From: Sphingomonadales bacterium
GTDB lineage: Bacteria; Pseudomonadota; Alphaproteobacteria; Sphingomonadales; Sphingomonadaceae
DNA length: 64,000 nt
NCBI GenBank assembly: GCA_028871475.1
Contig: JAGWMZ010000007.1
Span: forward strand, 1-64,000
Direction of reading: 5' to 3'
The position numbers and the translations under genes were made by a program. Positions 9,935 to 18,996 of the stretch are shown one piece after another (within the stretch, counting starts at the first letter, position 1; each line of letters opens with the position of its first letter). The notes beneath the pieces were generated by a model that made no database searches, was not told the DNA's origin, and saw only the letters and a list, made by a program, of their open reading frames with translations.

Positions 9935-11187
9935 GGCCGCACCCCCTCATCCCTAATTGGCCCATAGGTAAAATTGATCCGGATCGCGTCGCGCGCGACA
10001 TCGGCCTCGCGCGCCAGCGCATCGACCTCGGCTTCGGCGAGAGCCAGCGACGAAAGCAGCGCGCTGCCGAGATCGAGTTTGCCCGCGGCATAGCTCGCCA
10101 TGTCGAGTTCAGCCCGGCGCTTGGCGAGCGGCACCAGGGTATTTCGTGCGTTCATCAGTCGCTGATGATGCATGACATGGTCGGCGAGATCGCCATCGAG
10201 CGCGGCGACCAATTCGCGTTCCCCCGCACTGCGCATCAGCCGGGCCTGCTCGGCTTCGCTGACCCGCGCGGCGATCTTCGGATCCTGGCGGTGCCTGGCG
10301 AAGAGCGGCAGGTCGATGCTGACACCAACCGACACCAGGTCGCCAAACTCGGGATCGCGGCGGCCATAGGAGGTGCTGACCCGCCAGTCGGGCCGCTTGT
10401 CGGCGCGAGCAAGTTCGGTATCCGCGTCGGCGGTGCCGATACCGGCATCAAGCGCCTTTAGACGCGGAAGCTCGGACATTCCCACCATCAGCCGGGCACG
10501 ATCGACTTCCAACGACGGCGGATCGCCTGAGACGTCAGCTTGCGGATCACCCGTAAACCGCGCCAGCCTCGCCTGCGCCTTGGCGACATCGGCTGTAAGC
10601 TCGCTGCGCCGGTCGCTCACCGCAGCACGTAGCTGCTCTGGTTCGAGCGCCGCGCTGGGCCGCGCCGAACCGGAAGCCAGCCTCGCCGACACCGTTGCCT
10701 GAAGATCGCCGAGGCTCTGATCCAAAGCCTGCAACTGCGCGAGCCGCCGTTTTGCATAATAGAGATCGACCCAGGCCAGCGCCGTCTCGAGCCGGACATT
10801 CTGCGCCTCGATCGCAACCCCTGCCTCGGCGATGCCGATATCGGCCTGCGCACGCTCCCGCTGGGCACGGCGCTTGGCCGGATTAGGGAACTGCTGACTA
10901 AGACCAATGGTCGTCATGGTGAAGTCGTTGCGGCTGAAGCTCCCGGCAGTGGGGCCGGAAACCGGAAATCCCTGAACACCGAGGTCAATCGTGGGATCGG
11001 GCAGTCTGCCGGCGGCAATCGCGGCTGAACGTGTGGCATCGACCCCGGCTGTGCTTGCCCGGAGCGACGGCGCCTCGCGCACGGCGCGTTGAAGCGCGGC
11101 ATCGAACGTCAGAGGTTCGGCCAGTGCAACTCCCGGGATCGTCGCGAGCAGCGACGCCAGAATCGTCAAGCGCACAATCATTCGCAT
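9931..11187 (-). CDS. cusC: CusC/TolC-family outer-membrane efflux factor
   Basis: 418 residues from ATG 11187, which has AGGAG about 6 bases upstream. A longer reading frame lacks a signal peptide. A cleavable signal (VALA) is followed by a duplicated long alpha-helical TolC pattern, with ALAWVDLYYAKRRLAQLQ and a second helical hairpin near the C-terminus. No lipobox is visible, unlike E. coli CusC. It forms the exit duct for CusBA. The 4-base overlap with cusB supports one transcript. Confidence 0.85.
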   Translation of the reverse strand: MRMIVRLTILASLLATIPGVALAEPLTFDAALQRAVREAPSLRASTAGVDATRSAAIAAGRLPDPTIDLGVQGFPVSGPTAGSFSRNDFTMTTIGLSQQFPNPAKRRAQRERAQADIGIAEAGVAIEAQNVRLETALAWVDLYYAKRRLAQLQALDQSLGDLQATVSARLASGSARPSAALEPEQLRAAVSDRRSELTADVAKAQARLARFTGDPQADVSGDPPSLEVDRARLMVGMSELPRLKALDAGIGTADADTELARADKRPDWRVSTSYGRRDPEFGDLVSVGVSIDLPLFARHRQDPKIAARVSEAEQARLMRSAGERELVAALDGDLADHVMHHQRLMNARNTLVPLAKRRAELDMASYAAGKLDLGSALLSSLALAEAEVDALAREADVARDAIRINFTYGPIRDEGVRP

Positions 11188-11324
11188 GTGGGTCTCCTGA
11201 TCAGCGGGCCAGGACCGATGCGCGAAAACGCGTCCGGATAAACGGGCGCCGGCGAAGGGGGCAGACTTCGCCGGCGCCACGCGCCCGGCCGTGTTTATTA
11301 TCGGCTATCGGCCAGGCAATCGCC

Positions 11325-11594
11325 TTAGCCGGCCGATGGAGCCTTGGGCTTGCCGTGCATGTCCATCATGCAATCGGCTGCGCTCATCTTCATCATGTCG
11401 CAGTTGCAATTCGCGACTTCGGAACCGCGATCCTTGACCCAGACGCGAACCTGTGAAGGCACGTTGGACTTGTTCGGTCCGAACGTGGGACGGGACTGCC
11501 ATTCCCAATGGCCGCCGGCATTGTCATGAGCGGAGGCCACGGATGCGCCTGCGAGGGCCGCCGCAACAGCGGCGAGCGTGAAAATCGTCTTCAT
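11325..11594 (-). CDS. Small exported Cys/Met-rich protein of the copper cluster
   Basis: 89 residues from ATG 11594, with AAGGAA upstream. A signal peptide ends at SVASA. The mature protein begins HDNAGGHWEW and ends with a dense ligand patch, NCNCDMMKMSAADCMMDMHGK (residues about 62-82), with three Cys, five Met and one His in about 20 residues. This suggests periplasmic binding of Cu(I)/Ag(I) or similar soft metal. It lies between the MFS/RND genes and cusC on the same strand. I do not recognise a named family. Confidence 0.7.
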   Translation of the reverse strand: MKTIFTLAAVAAALAGASVASAHDNAGGHWEWQSRPTFGPNKSNVPSQVRVWVKDRGSEVANCNCDMMKMSAADCMMDMHGKPKAPSAG

Positions 11595-11664
11595 GTGAAA
11601 TTCCTTGGTTGAACTGTCAGAAGGCACGCGACGAACATGAGGGTTCGCCGCGGACCGCTAGGGT

Positions 11665-12036
11665 TCAGCCAAGGCGTGCGGGTGGTTCAGGTTCCGGACC
11701 GATATTGCGGCCCACCAGCGGTGATACGGGCGCAAGTCGAGGGGCAATCGCGCGATATACCGACGATACGCCGGACGACAGTGTCGGCAACAGTGCCACT
11801 GGCACGGCACAACCCATCTTGGCGATGCAATCTGGCGTCATGCCCTTGCAGGGCATCCCGGATTCCGGTTGTTGCTTGGCGAGACCCATCATTTGCGCGC
11901 ATTCAGGGCTCATCTGCGCCATAGATGTTGCTTGCTCGGCCTTCTCGACCGGCATGACATGCGCAAACGCCGCTTCCTGGCCCAAGAGGCCCAGCAATGC
12001 TCCCAGGAGCAGAGCCAAAGAAAACCAGCGCTTCAT
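11665..12036 (-). CDS. Small exported Met/Cys-containing protein of unknown function
   Basis: 123 residues. A signal peptide with a strongly hydrophobic core (LALLLGALLGLL) ends near AAFAH. The mature part carries scattered Met and Cys residues (MSPECAQMMG, GMPCKGMTPDCIAKMGC), spaced like low-affinity metal ligands, then a Pro-rich tail. It lies 31 bases after the MFS gene and before the 89-residue Cys/Met protein, and is probably part of the same operon. A periplasmic metal sponge or chaperone is a guess from composition. Confidence 0.6.
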   Translation of the reverse strand: MKRWFSLALLLGALLGLLGQEAAFAHVMPVEKAEQATSMAQMSPECAQMMGLAKQQPESGMPCKGMTPDCIAKMGCAVPVALLPTLSSGVSSVYRAIAPRLAPVSPLVGRNIGPEPEPPARLG

Positions 12037-12067
12037 CGTGTCCTTATCGGCCCAGATCGTCCAACAG

Positions 12068-13276
12068 TCAATTCGGCGCTGCGCCAGACGAAGTTACACC
12101 CGGCATGAATCTGGTCCAAAATAGCCCAATCAGGGCGACTGTCGCAAAGCCCGCACCTGCAAAAAATGTCGAATTCGCGCCTAATCTATCCCACAGCAGG
12201 CCCGCCAAAAGACTAGCGACCAGCATCGCGAGGCCACTTGCCAAATTGAAAAGGCCGTAAGCCGAGCCGCGCAAGGCAGGTGCTGCCCGATCAGCGACAA
12301 GTTTTGCCATCAGCCCCTGCGTCAGGGCCATGTGCAGGCCCCACAGAGCAATGCCGATGAATGCACCGACCAATCCGGGCCACAACACCAAGACCAGGTC
12401 AGCGAGGATCAGGAAGGCAAGCCCCCACCCAAGCAGCATCTGCGCGGGATATTTGTCCGAGGCGATGCCGGCAGGATAAGCGCCAAGGGCATAGACGACG
12501 TTCATGACGACGAGCACGGCAGGCGCAAAGGTCAGCGGCAAACCCTCACCCGACGCCTTGAGGATCAGAAAGGCTTCGCTGAATCGGGCAAGAGCGAACA
12601 CCACCCCGATTGCCACGACGGTCCAGAATGATCGATCGAGCTTCTTCAGATCGGCAAACGCGATTGGCGGGCACACGAGGTCTTGCTGTGCATGATCACG
12701 CGGTTCTTTGACGCCGAAGATGACGCAGAGAACTGCGAGCACCGCTGGGATCAGCGCGATCCAGAAGACGTGGCGCATGTCGTCGGCAAACAACGCCATC
12801 AGCGCCATGGCCAGAAGCGGCCCGGCGAAAGCTCCGATCGTATCGAGCGACTGGCGCAGACCGAAGGCCCGCCCGCGAATGGCCTGGGGTGTGACATCGG
12901 CAACCAGCGCATCGCGCGGGGCTCCGCGCAGGCCCTTGCCGATCCGGTCGGCAAAGCGCGCACCGAGCACTACCGACGCCGAGCCGGCCAAGGCGAAGAA
13001 TGGCTTGCTCAAGGCGCCCAACCCATAGCCCAGCAGGATCAGCGGCTTGCGCCGCCCGATCCGGTCCGAGATGTAGCCGGAGAACACTTTGCTGATCGAA
13101 GCGGTCGCCTCGGCAATGCCATCGATCAGCCCGACCATGGCGACGCTGACGCCGAGCGTCGTCGTCAGGAACAGCGGCAGCAGCGCGTGGACGATCTCGG
13201 AGGACAGGTCCATGAACAGGCTGACCAGGCCCAACATCCAGACGGTGCGCCGCACGGCGAGCAGGCTGGGTTTCAT
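12068..13276 (-). CDS. Major facilitator superfamily transporter
   Basis: 402 residues with about twelve hydrophobic segments. MFS motif A reads GYISDRIGRRKP between helices 2 and 3, and a related repeat ASDKYPAQM lies in the second half. The start overlaps the RND pump stop by 4 bases, so it belongs to the metal-efflux train. Similar MFS proteins occur in sphingomonad metal clusters. The substrate cannot be read from the sequence. Confidence 0.85.
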   Translation of the reverse strand: MKPSLLAVRRTVWMLGLVSLFMDLSSEIVHALLPLFLTTTLGVSVAMVGLIDGIAEATASISKVFSGYISDRIGRRKPLILLGYGLGALSKPFFALAGSASVVLGARFADRIGKGLRGAPRDALVADVTPQAIRGRAFGLRQSLDTIGAFAGPLLAMALMALFADDMRHVFWIALIPAVLAVLCVIFGVKEPRDHAQQDLVCPPIAFADLKKLDRSFWTVVAIGVVFALARFSEAFLILKASGEGLPLTFAPAVLVVMNVVYALGAYPAGIASDKYPAQMLLGWGLAFLILADLVLVLWPGLVGAFIGIALWGLHMALTQGLMAKLVADRAAPALRGSAYGLFNLASGLAMLVASLLAGLLWDRLGANSTFFAGAGFATVALIGLFWTRFMPGVTSSGAAPN

Positions 13277-16200
13277 GGGCTAGGCTCCGGGTCGGGTTCG
13301 AACCGCCCGAACGCCAGCGCCAGACTAGGCAGGACCAGCAGGTTGAGCAACATCGAGGTGATCAATCCGCCCAGGATCACGACCGCCATCGGTCCCTCGA
13401 CCTCGCGTCCCGGATCGCCCATGCCGACCGCGAGCGGCAACAGGCCGAGCGCGGTAACGAGCGAAGTCATGACGATCGGCACCAGCCGATCGCAGGCGCC
13501 CTCGATCGCCGTGGAGACATTCCACGCGCGCCCATCGACCACGACCAGGTGCTCAAAATGCGCAATCATCATGATCGAATTGCGGAGCGTGATGCCAGCG
13601 AGCGTCACGAAGCCGATGAGGGCACCGAGCGACAGTTGCCCGCCGGTTAGCAGCACCGCCAGCACGCCGCCGACCATGGCGAAGGGCAGATTGGCGAGCA
13701 CCAGCAGCAGGTTGCGCCAGTTGCGGGTCACCACCGACAGCAGCAGGATCACGCCGACGGCAGCGATCAGCGTGTTGACCAGCAGATTGCGCTTTGCCTC
13801 GGTTTGCGCCTGGGCGGTGCCCGCGAAGGTGACATAGGTGCCGGCGGGCAGCTTGACCTTAGCGGCGATCCGCACCCTGGCGGTCGCGACGAACCCCGCA
13901 ACCTCGCTGTCGGCGACATTGGCGGTTACGGTCTGGAGCCGGCGCGCGCCTTCGTGGCGGACCTGATAGCGGCCCGAAGAAGGGACGATGTCGGCCAGCT
14001 GCGCCAAGGGAACGAAAGTACCCGAAGGCGTCCTGATCGGCAGGCTGTCAATGCGCGAGGGATCGTCGCGATCGGCCTGGTCGATGAGTGCGATGACGTT
14101 GAAGGCACGGTCGCCCTCATAGGTCTGGCCGACGACATCGCCCTGATAGGCGGTGCGCACCGCGTCGAGCACCTCGACCGGATTGAGTCCCCAACGCGCC
14201 AGATCGGCCGGGCGCAGCTTGACCCCGAGTTGTGGCAGTCCCGGCGGCGCGAGCAACTGCACGTCGCCTGCGCCGGGGATGTGCTGCAGGATGACGGCGA
14301 TCTCGGCCGCCTTGGCGTCAAGCACGTCGAGGTCGTCCCCAAAAATGTTGACGGCAACAGGCGCGGTGGTGCCCGACAGCGTCTCCTCCACTCGCTCGGT
14401 CAGGAAAGTCTTCAGCGCCATGTTCGCGCCGGCAAAGCCGCTGAGCGTCTGCCTGATCCGGCCCTGAACCGCCTCTGCCTCCTCGCCGCCGAGTGGCACG
14501 AGGTCGATGTCGAATTCGCTGTAGTGCGGCCCCCAGATGTCGTCGGATTTCTGTGCCCGGCCGGCGCGCTGCGACACCGAGCGCACCTCGGGGATGCGGC
14601 GCAGCGCCTCGCTGACGCGCGCGCCGAGCGTCAGCGACTGATCGAGCGAGGTGCCCGGCGCCGCCGACATGTGGAGAATATAATGCCCCTCCTTCAGTTC
14701 GGGGATGAAGCTCGCCGAAAAGAACGGCAGCGCGGCGCAGCCGACCACGATCAGCATGGTCGCGCCAATCACGACCCGCTTCACCCGGCCGATCATCGGT
14801 GCCAACAGCGCCGCATAGCGCCCGCGGCTGAAGCGGGCGACGGGCGGATCGTCGGTCTCGTGGTGCTGGCCCGACAGCCACATCATGCCAAGTGCGGGCG
14901 TCACGGTGAGCGCGACCGCCAGCGACGCAAGCACCGCGAGGATATAGGCATAGCCCATCGGCGCGAACAGACGCCCGGCAATACCCGGCAGCGCGATGAC
15001 CGGCAGGAACACCAGAATGACCGCGAGCGTCGCATAGACGACCGCGCTGCGCACCTCGAACACCGCATCGATTACGACGACCGCCCTCGACCGGGGCACA
15101 TCGAGCGACTGATTTTCGCGCAAGCGGCGGATGATGTTCTCGACCCCGATCACGGCGTCGTCGACAACCTCGCCGATCGCGATCGCGAGACCGCCGAGCG
15201 TCATCGTGTTGAGCGTGATGCCGAACCAGCCAAGCAGCAGCGTCGCGGTCAGCAGCGACAGCGGGATGGCGGTGCAGGCGATCGCGGCGGTGCGCAGGTT
15301 GAACAGAAACAGGAATAGCACGACCACCACCAGCACACCGCCAAGCAGCAGCGAGTGCCGGATATTCGCGAGCGCGGTTCCGATGAAGTTGGCAGGCCGG
15401 AACAGCTCCGCGTGCAGCTCAATCCCCTGAGCGGCGAGTGCTGGCTTGAGGTCTGCCAGCGCGGCATCGACCGCGCGGGTGACGGTCAGCGTGTCGGCGC
15501 CATATTGCTGGGTGACGTTGATGATGACGCCGGGCCTGCCCATGATCGCCGCCGCGCCGATCGGCGGTTCGGGCGCTTCAACGACGTCGGCGACATCGCC
15601 GAGCCTGACCCGTCCGGTCGGCAATGAGGCCACCACGGTGCGGGCGAGAGCCTGCGGATCAAGCACCTGGCCCTCGCTCTGAAGGACGATCCGCTGGTTT
15701 TTTGTATCGATCACGCCCGCGCCTCGCAGGCCGGTGGCGTTGCGCGCCGCTGCCAGCACGTCGTTGGTGGCGACGCTGTAGCGCAGCAGCCGCTCGGGAT
15801 GGAGCTGGATCTGGATCGAGCGGGTCTCGCCGCCGAACACGGTGGCGTCGGCGACGCCGGGGACGGCGAGCAGGTTGCGGCGGATCGTCCATTCCGCCGC
15901 TGTGTGCAAAGCCATCAGCGACTGGTGCTGGGAGGTCAGCCCGAATACCAGGATCGTGCTGGTCGAGGTCGTCAGTGGCGACAAGGCCGGCGCCGCAACC
16001 CCTTGTGGCAGCGCCTGCGACACCGATGCCAGCCGTTCGGACGCGAGCTGGCGATCGAGATAGATGTCGCTGCCGGGCGCGAAGACCAGCGTGATCGCCG
16101 ACAGTCCCTGGATCGAACTCGATCGGACCGACTGGACGCCATTGAGCCCTGTGACCGCGGCCTCAATCGGCCGGGTGACGAGCAGTTCGACCTGCTCGGG

Positions 16201-16389
16201 CGACAGGCCCGGCGCCTCGGTCTGGATCGTCACCTGGGGCGGTGCAAATTCCGGAAAGACGCCGTAATTGGCGCGCCCAAGGCTCAAAATGCCATAGGCA
16301 ACCAAGAGGCAGGCGAGCGCGACGACGATGCCGCGATAGCGCACCGCAAAGCCGATCAGCGCGGCCTGCAGCCCGGTCGATCGGGCCAT
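13273..16389 (-). CDS. Second RND efflux permease (CzcA/CusA-like)
   Basis: About 1038 residues. ATG 16389 is preferred to the overlapping TTG at 16395. It has RND topology with two large periplasmic loops. The helix-4 proton-relay region reads AIAIGEVVDDAVIGVENIIRRL, with the paired Asp typical of heavy-metal RND pumps. It lacks the CusA-type MLATGIKSP segment and instead has VEETLSGTTAPVAVNIFG, so it belongs to a different branch from the cusA in this window. Its partners are the HlyD and outer-membrane factor genes directly upstream. Metal export is likely, but the ion is unknown. Confidence 0.85.
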   Translation of the reverse strand: MARSTGLQAALIGFAVRYRGIVVALACLLVAYGILSLGRANYGVFPEFAPPQVTIQTEAPGLSPEQVELLVTRPIEAAVTGLNGVQSVRSSSIQGLSAITLVFAPGSDIYLDRQLASERLASVSQALPQGVAAPALSPLTTSTSTILVFGLTSQHQSLMALHTAAEWTIRRNLLAVPGVADATVFGGETRSIQIQLHPERLLRYSVATNDVLAAARNATGLRGAGVIDTKNQRIVLQSEGQVLDPQALARTVVASLPTGRVRLGDVADVVEAPEPPIGAAAIMGRPGVIINVTQQYGADTLTVTRAVDAALADLKPALAAQGIELHAELFRPANFIGTALANIRHSLLLGGVLVVVVLFLFLFNLRTAAIACTAIPLSLLTATLLLGWFGITLNTMTLGGLAIAIGEVVDDAVIGVENIIRRLRENQSLDVPRSRAVVVIDAVFEVRSAVVYATLAVILVFLPVIALPGIAGRLFAPMGYAYILAVLASLAVALTVTPALGMMWLSGQHHETDDPPVARFSRGRYAALLAPMIGRVKRVVIGATMLIVVGCAALPFFSASFIPELKEGHYILHMSAAPGTSLDQSLTLGARVSEALRRIPEVRSVSQRAGRAQKSDDIWGPHYSEFDIDLVPLGGEEAEAVQGRIRQTLSGFAGANMALKTFLTERVEETLSGTTAPVAVNIFGDDLDVLDAKAAEIAVILQHIPGAGDVQLLAPPGLPQLGVKLRPADLARWGLNPVEVLDAVRTAYQGDVVGQTYEGDRAFNVIALIDQADRDDPSRIDSLPIRTPSGTFVPLAQLADIVPSSGRYQVRHEGARRLQTVTANVADSEVAGFVATARVRIAAKVKLPAGTYVTFAGTAQAQTEAKRNLLVNTLIAAVGVILLLSVVTRNWRNLLLVLANLPFAMVGGVLAVLLTGGQLSLGALIGFVTLAGITLRNSIMMIAHFEHLVVVDGRAWNVSTAIEGACDRLVPIVMTSLVTALGLLPLAVGMGDPGREVEGPMAVVILGGLITSMLLNLLVLPSLALAFGRFEPDPEPSP

Positions 16390-16391
16390 GC

Positions 16392-17435
16392 TCAATCTCC
16401 GTCGCTCTCGATGGGTGCCTGCGAACGCAGTTCCTCGGACAGCAGTAATTGCGCGCCCTGGGTCGCGACCACCGTGCCAGCCACCGGGTCGCGGACGATA
16501 TAATTCCCTGCAGCGTCATGCAGATCGGTGGCGATGACAGTACGAACGAACGCGCCATCCTGCCGACGGCGATAGATCCACGCCTTGCCCTGCCAGTTGA
16601 CCACCGCACCCGCTGGCACCGTGGCCCCTCCGGCGCTGCCGGAGCTTGGCAACAGCGCGGTCACATTCATTCCGGGCACCAATCCGCTCGATCCCGTCAC
16701 GACATAATAGGCGCCGCGTCCCGGCACGCGCGGATCGGCACGCGCGGCGGCGCCAACCAACCGGGCAGATGCGCGAATACCCCCATCGCCGACAATGGCG
16801 ATTGTCGGCGATGGCGCGCTGGCATCGGTTGGCAATGCCACCTGCAAGAGCATCGCGCGCCGGGCCACGATCGAGGCAACGAGCGCGGAGCCCGGCGTCA
16901 GCGCCGACCCGAATTCCTGGCGCGCGCTGGCGATCGTCGTGGCCGCCTGCGCCTCGGCGGCCTCGGCGCTCGCCAGATCGGCGGCATAACTCGCCCGTGC
17001 GGCTTCAAGCTGTGCGAGCGAGGCGTTCTGGGCATCGGCATAGAGCCGGCGCGTGCGTTCGAGCCCCGCTTTGGAGGCCCCCGCCCGCGCCCGCGCCGCT
17101 GAAACCTGCGCCGTGCCGACCGCCCAGGCATTGGCGAGGTCCGTCAGCCGGGCCGTGTCCACGACGCTCGCGAACATCGGCGTCGTCGGCGCCGCGTCGC
17201 TGGCCGCCAATGGCGCGGCGACAATCCCGCTGCGAGCGAGAGTTGCGGCGTCGATCCGCAGTACCGTCTGGCCGTGATCGGTGAACACACGTTGCGGCGT
17301 CGCCACCGGGCGTTCGCGCTCCGCTTCGGCCTCGGCTTCCCCGCGCGCTTCCCGGACCGCCCACGCGGCGGCCGAGATCAGCAGGACTGCGGCCACAATT
17401 GCCAGGATGATCCGAAATTTGGGAGCGATCGTCAT
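16392..17435 (-). CDS. HlyD/CzcB-type periplasmic adaptor
   Basis: 347 residues. An N-terminal helix (ILAIVAAVLLISAAAWAV) is the anchor. An Ala-rich alpha-hairpin (residues about 90-170) and a lipoyl/barrel region follow. No heavy-metal-binding domain like that of CusB is present. It couples the RND pump to the outer-membrane factor and overlaps the outer-membrane factor stop by 4 bases. The C-terminal LPSSGSAGGATVPAGAVVNWQGKAWIY-type region matches membrane-fusion proteins. Confidence 0.82.
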   Translation of the reverse strand: MTIAPKFRIILAIVAAVLLISAAAWAVREARGEAEAEAERERPVATPQRVFTDHGQTVLRIDAATLARSGIVAAPLAASDAAPTTPMFASVVDTARLTDLANAWAVGTAQVSAARARAGASKAGLERTRRLYADAQNASLAQLEAARASYAADLASAEAAEAQAATTIASARQEFGSALTPGSALVASIVARRAMLLQVALPTDASAPSPTIAIVGDGGIRASARLVGAAARADPRVPGRGAYYVVTGSSGLVPGMNVTALLPSSGSAGGATVPAGAVVNWQGKAWIYRRRQDGAFVRTVIATDLHDAAGNYIVRDPVAGTVVATQGAQLLLSEELRSQAPIESDGD

Positions 17436-18832
17436 GGCGCGGTCCTGTCGCGGGTTTGGGCGGCGGGAAGCGCCTGAGTGAAGATGGGAACGTGCAATGC
17501 GTCCTCGAGTTGGCCGAGGGCGAAGCGCTGCGCGACCCGCGCCTGGAGCAATGCATCCTGGCCAGCGGCATATTCGAGATCGCCCGTCAGCAGCCCGACA
17601 TGATCGATTGCGCCGGCGCGAAAGACCCGTGCGTTGCGCGCCTTGCGGTCGGCCTGCCCGGCGGCGAGCGCGTTTGCTGCGCCAAGGCTAGCGCTGGCGG
17701 TTCGATAGGCAGCGATGGCGCGATCGATGTCACCGATGACTTGTGCCTGGAGCGCCGTAAAATTGGCCGCTGCCTCACGGCGGCGCGCTTCGGCTTCCGC
17801 GATCGGGCCGCCATTAGCGTTGAAGATCGGCAGGTCGGCCTGGATGCTCAACGCGAACTTGTTGTCGCCTTGGTCATATTGATAGCCCGGTCCGATCGAA
17901 AGATTGGGGAAGCGGTTCGCGAGCTGAAGTTTGAGCGCCGCTTCACTGGCGGCGTAGCGGGCAAGGCTTGCCTGAATGTCGCTGCGCGTGGTCAGTGCGA
18001 TCCGGCGCAAGGTGGTGAAGTCTGCCGGTGGCGGAGCATCCGTGATGGCCGCGTAGTCCAGCCGGACGCCGTCGAGCGCACGCACCGGAACGCCGATCGC
18101 GGTGGCCAAGGATACCCGCGCATCGGCGACATCACGCGCTGTATCCGATACCGCCAGGACCGCAGCATCACGGCTTGCTCGCTCGCGGCTGGCATCGAGC
18201 GAGGATACCTCACCCAGCGCGAGGCGGCGCTCGACAAAGCCGGTCAGATCGACTTGGAGGTCGCGGCGCTGCGCGACCAGCGTGGCGCGCCGTTCGGCAC
18301 TCCACAGCGCCACCATCGCCGAGCGCACTCGGCCTCGGACCAGCCAGCTCGCACTGTCGATATCGAACCGCGCCGCCTCGGCCAGCGCCTTCGCCTCGGC
18401 GGTTCGCGCCTCGCGCTTGCCGAACAGTTCGAGCAGCAGGTTGATCGTGGTCCCTATCGTCCAGGCGGTCGGGTTAGCGTTGGTCGCATTGAACTGCGGC
18501 GTCAGGTTGAACGAAGGATTGGGTCGCTGCGCTGCCGTTCGGATGGCAGCTTCCGCCACGGCAAGCCGCGCGTCGGTCACTTCCATGTCGGGATGAAAAA
18601 ACACCGCTGCGAGCGTCAGGCGGTGCAGGTCCCACGGCGCCGTTGCGGTGGTGGGCGCATCGGACGCAGCGAGGAACGCCTGGAGCCTGGGATCATCCAG
18701 CGAGCGGGCATCCAGCGCGGCCGCGCTGATTTCCGGAACGATCGGTCTTGAAGGTACTGAAGCGCAGCTAGTCAATAGAAGGCTCAGCAAGGCAGCCGCC
18801 CGCCCACTCCCCTTGTGTAACCGTGCCTGCAT
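17432..18832 (-). CDS. TolC-family outer-membrane lipoprotein
   Basis: 466 residues from ATG 18832; an alternative TTG at 18850 is less likely. The N-terminus ends in a lipobox-like LLLTSCAS, suggesting lipid anchoring. The TolC helical repeat appears twice, with NLLLELFGKREARTAEA in the first half and DLPIFNANGGPIAEAEARR in the second. It is the first gene of the leftward efflux train and the one closest to the divergent promoter region with the inverted operator. Confidence 0.85.
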   Translation of the reverse strand: MQARLHKGSGRAAALLSLLLTSCASVPSRPIVPEISAAALDARSLDDPRLQAFLAASDAPTTATAPWDLHRLTLAAVFFHPDMEVTDARLAVAEAAIRTAAQRPNPSFNLTPQFNATNANPTAWTIGTTINLLLELFGKREARTAEAKALAEAARFDIDSASWLVRGRVRSAMVALWSAERRATLVAQRRDLQVDLTGFVERRLALGEVSSLDASRERASRDAAVLAVSDTARDVADARVSLATAIGVPVRALDGVRLDYAAITDAPPPADFTTLRRIALTTRSDIQASLARYAASEAALKLQLANRFPNLSIGPGYQYDQGDNKFALSIQADLPIFNANGGPIAEAEARRREAAANFTALQAQVIGDIDRAIAAYRTASASLGAANALAAGQADRKARNARVFRAGAIDHVGLLTGDLEYAAGQDALLQARVAQRFALGQLEDALHVPIFTQALPAAQTRDRTAP

Positions 18833-18879
18833 CGTTGTCGGCGTCCCCAATCGCTGGAGACTCGCTATCGGAACCCAAG

Positions 18880-18954
18880 CTGACGCGAGGCTGACGGCCG
18901 ATCAGATTATCGCGACGGACCAGAGGCAAATGCTTGCCGTCAGCCTCGCGTCAG
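18880..18954. promoter_or_regulatory. Perfect 19-bp inverted repeat with internal direct repeats (response-regulator operators)
   Basis: CTGACGCGAGGCTGACGGC (18880-18898) recurs exactly as its reverse complement at 18936-18954. Each arm contains two heptamers (GCTGACG or CGTCAGC/G) separated by 4 bases, the 11-bp phasing of tandem OmpR-family binding sites. One arm faces the efflux train and the other faces the response-regulator gene, where GTTACA could be a -10 element. This suggests that one phosphorylated regulator drives both directions, including its own gene. Confidence 0.7.
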
Positions 18955-18996
18955 GTCTGTGTTACAGGCACTGGTTAGCGGACGCGGAGTCGGATC

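Noticed and set aside
13804..15318. 504-residue open frame on the plus strand
   Set aside because: It is antisense to the second RND pump and has low-complexity Arg/Asp/His content.
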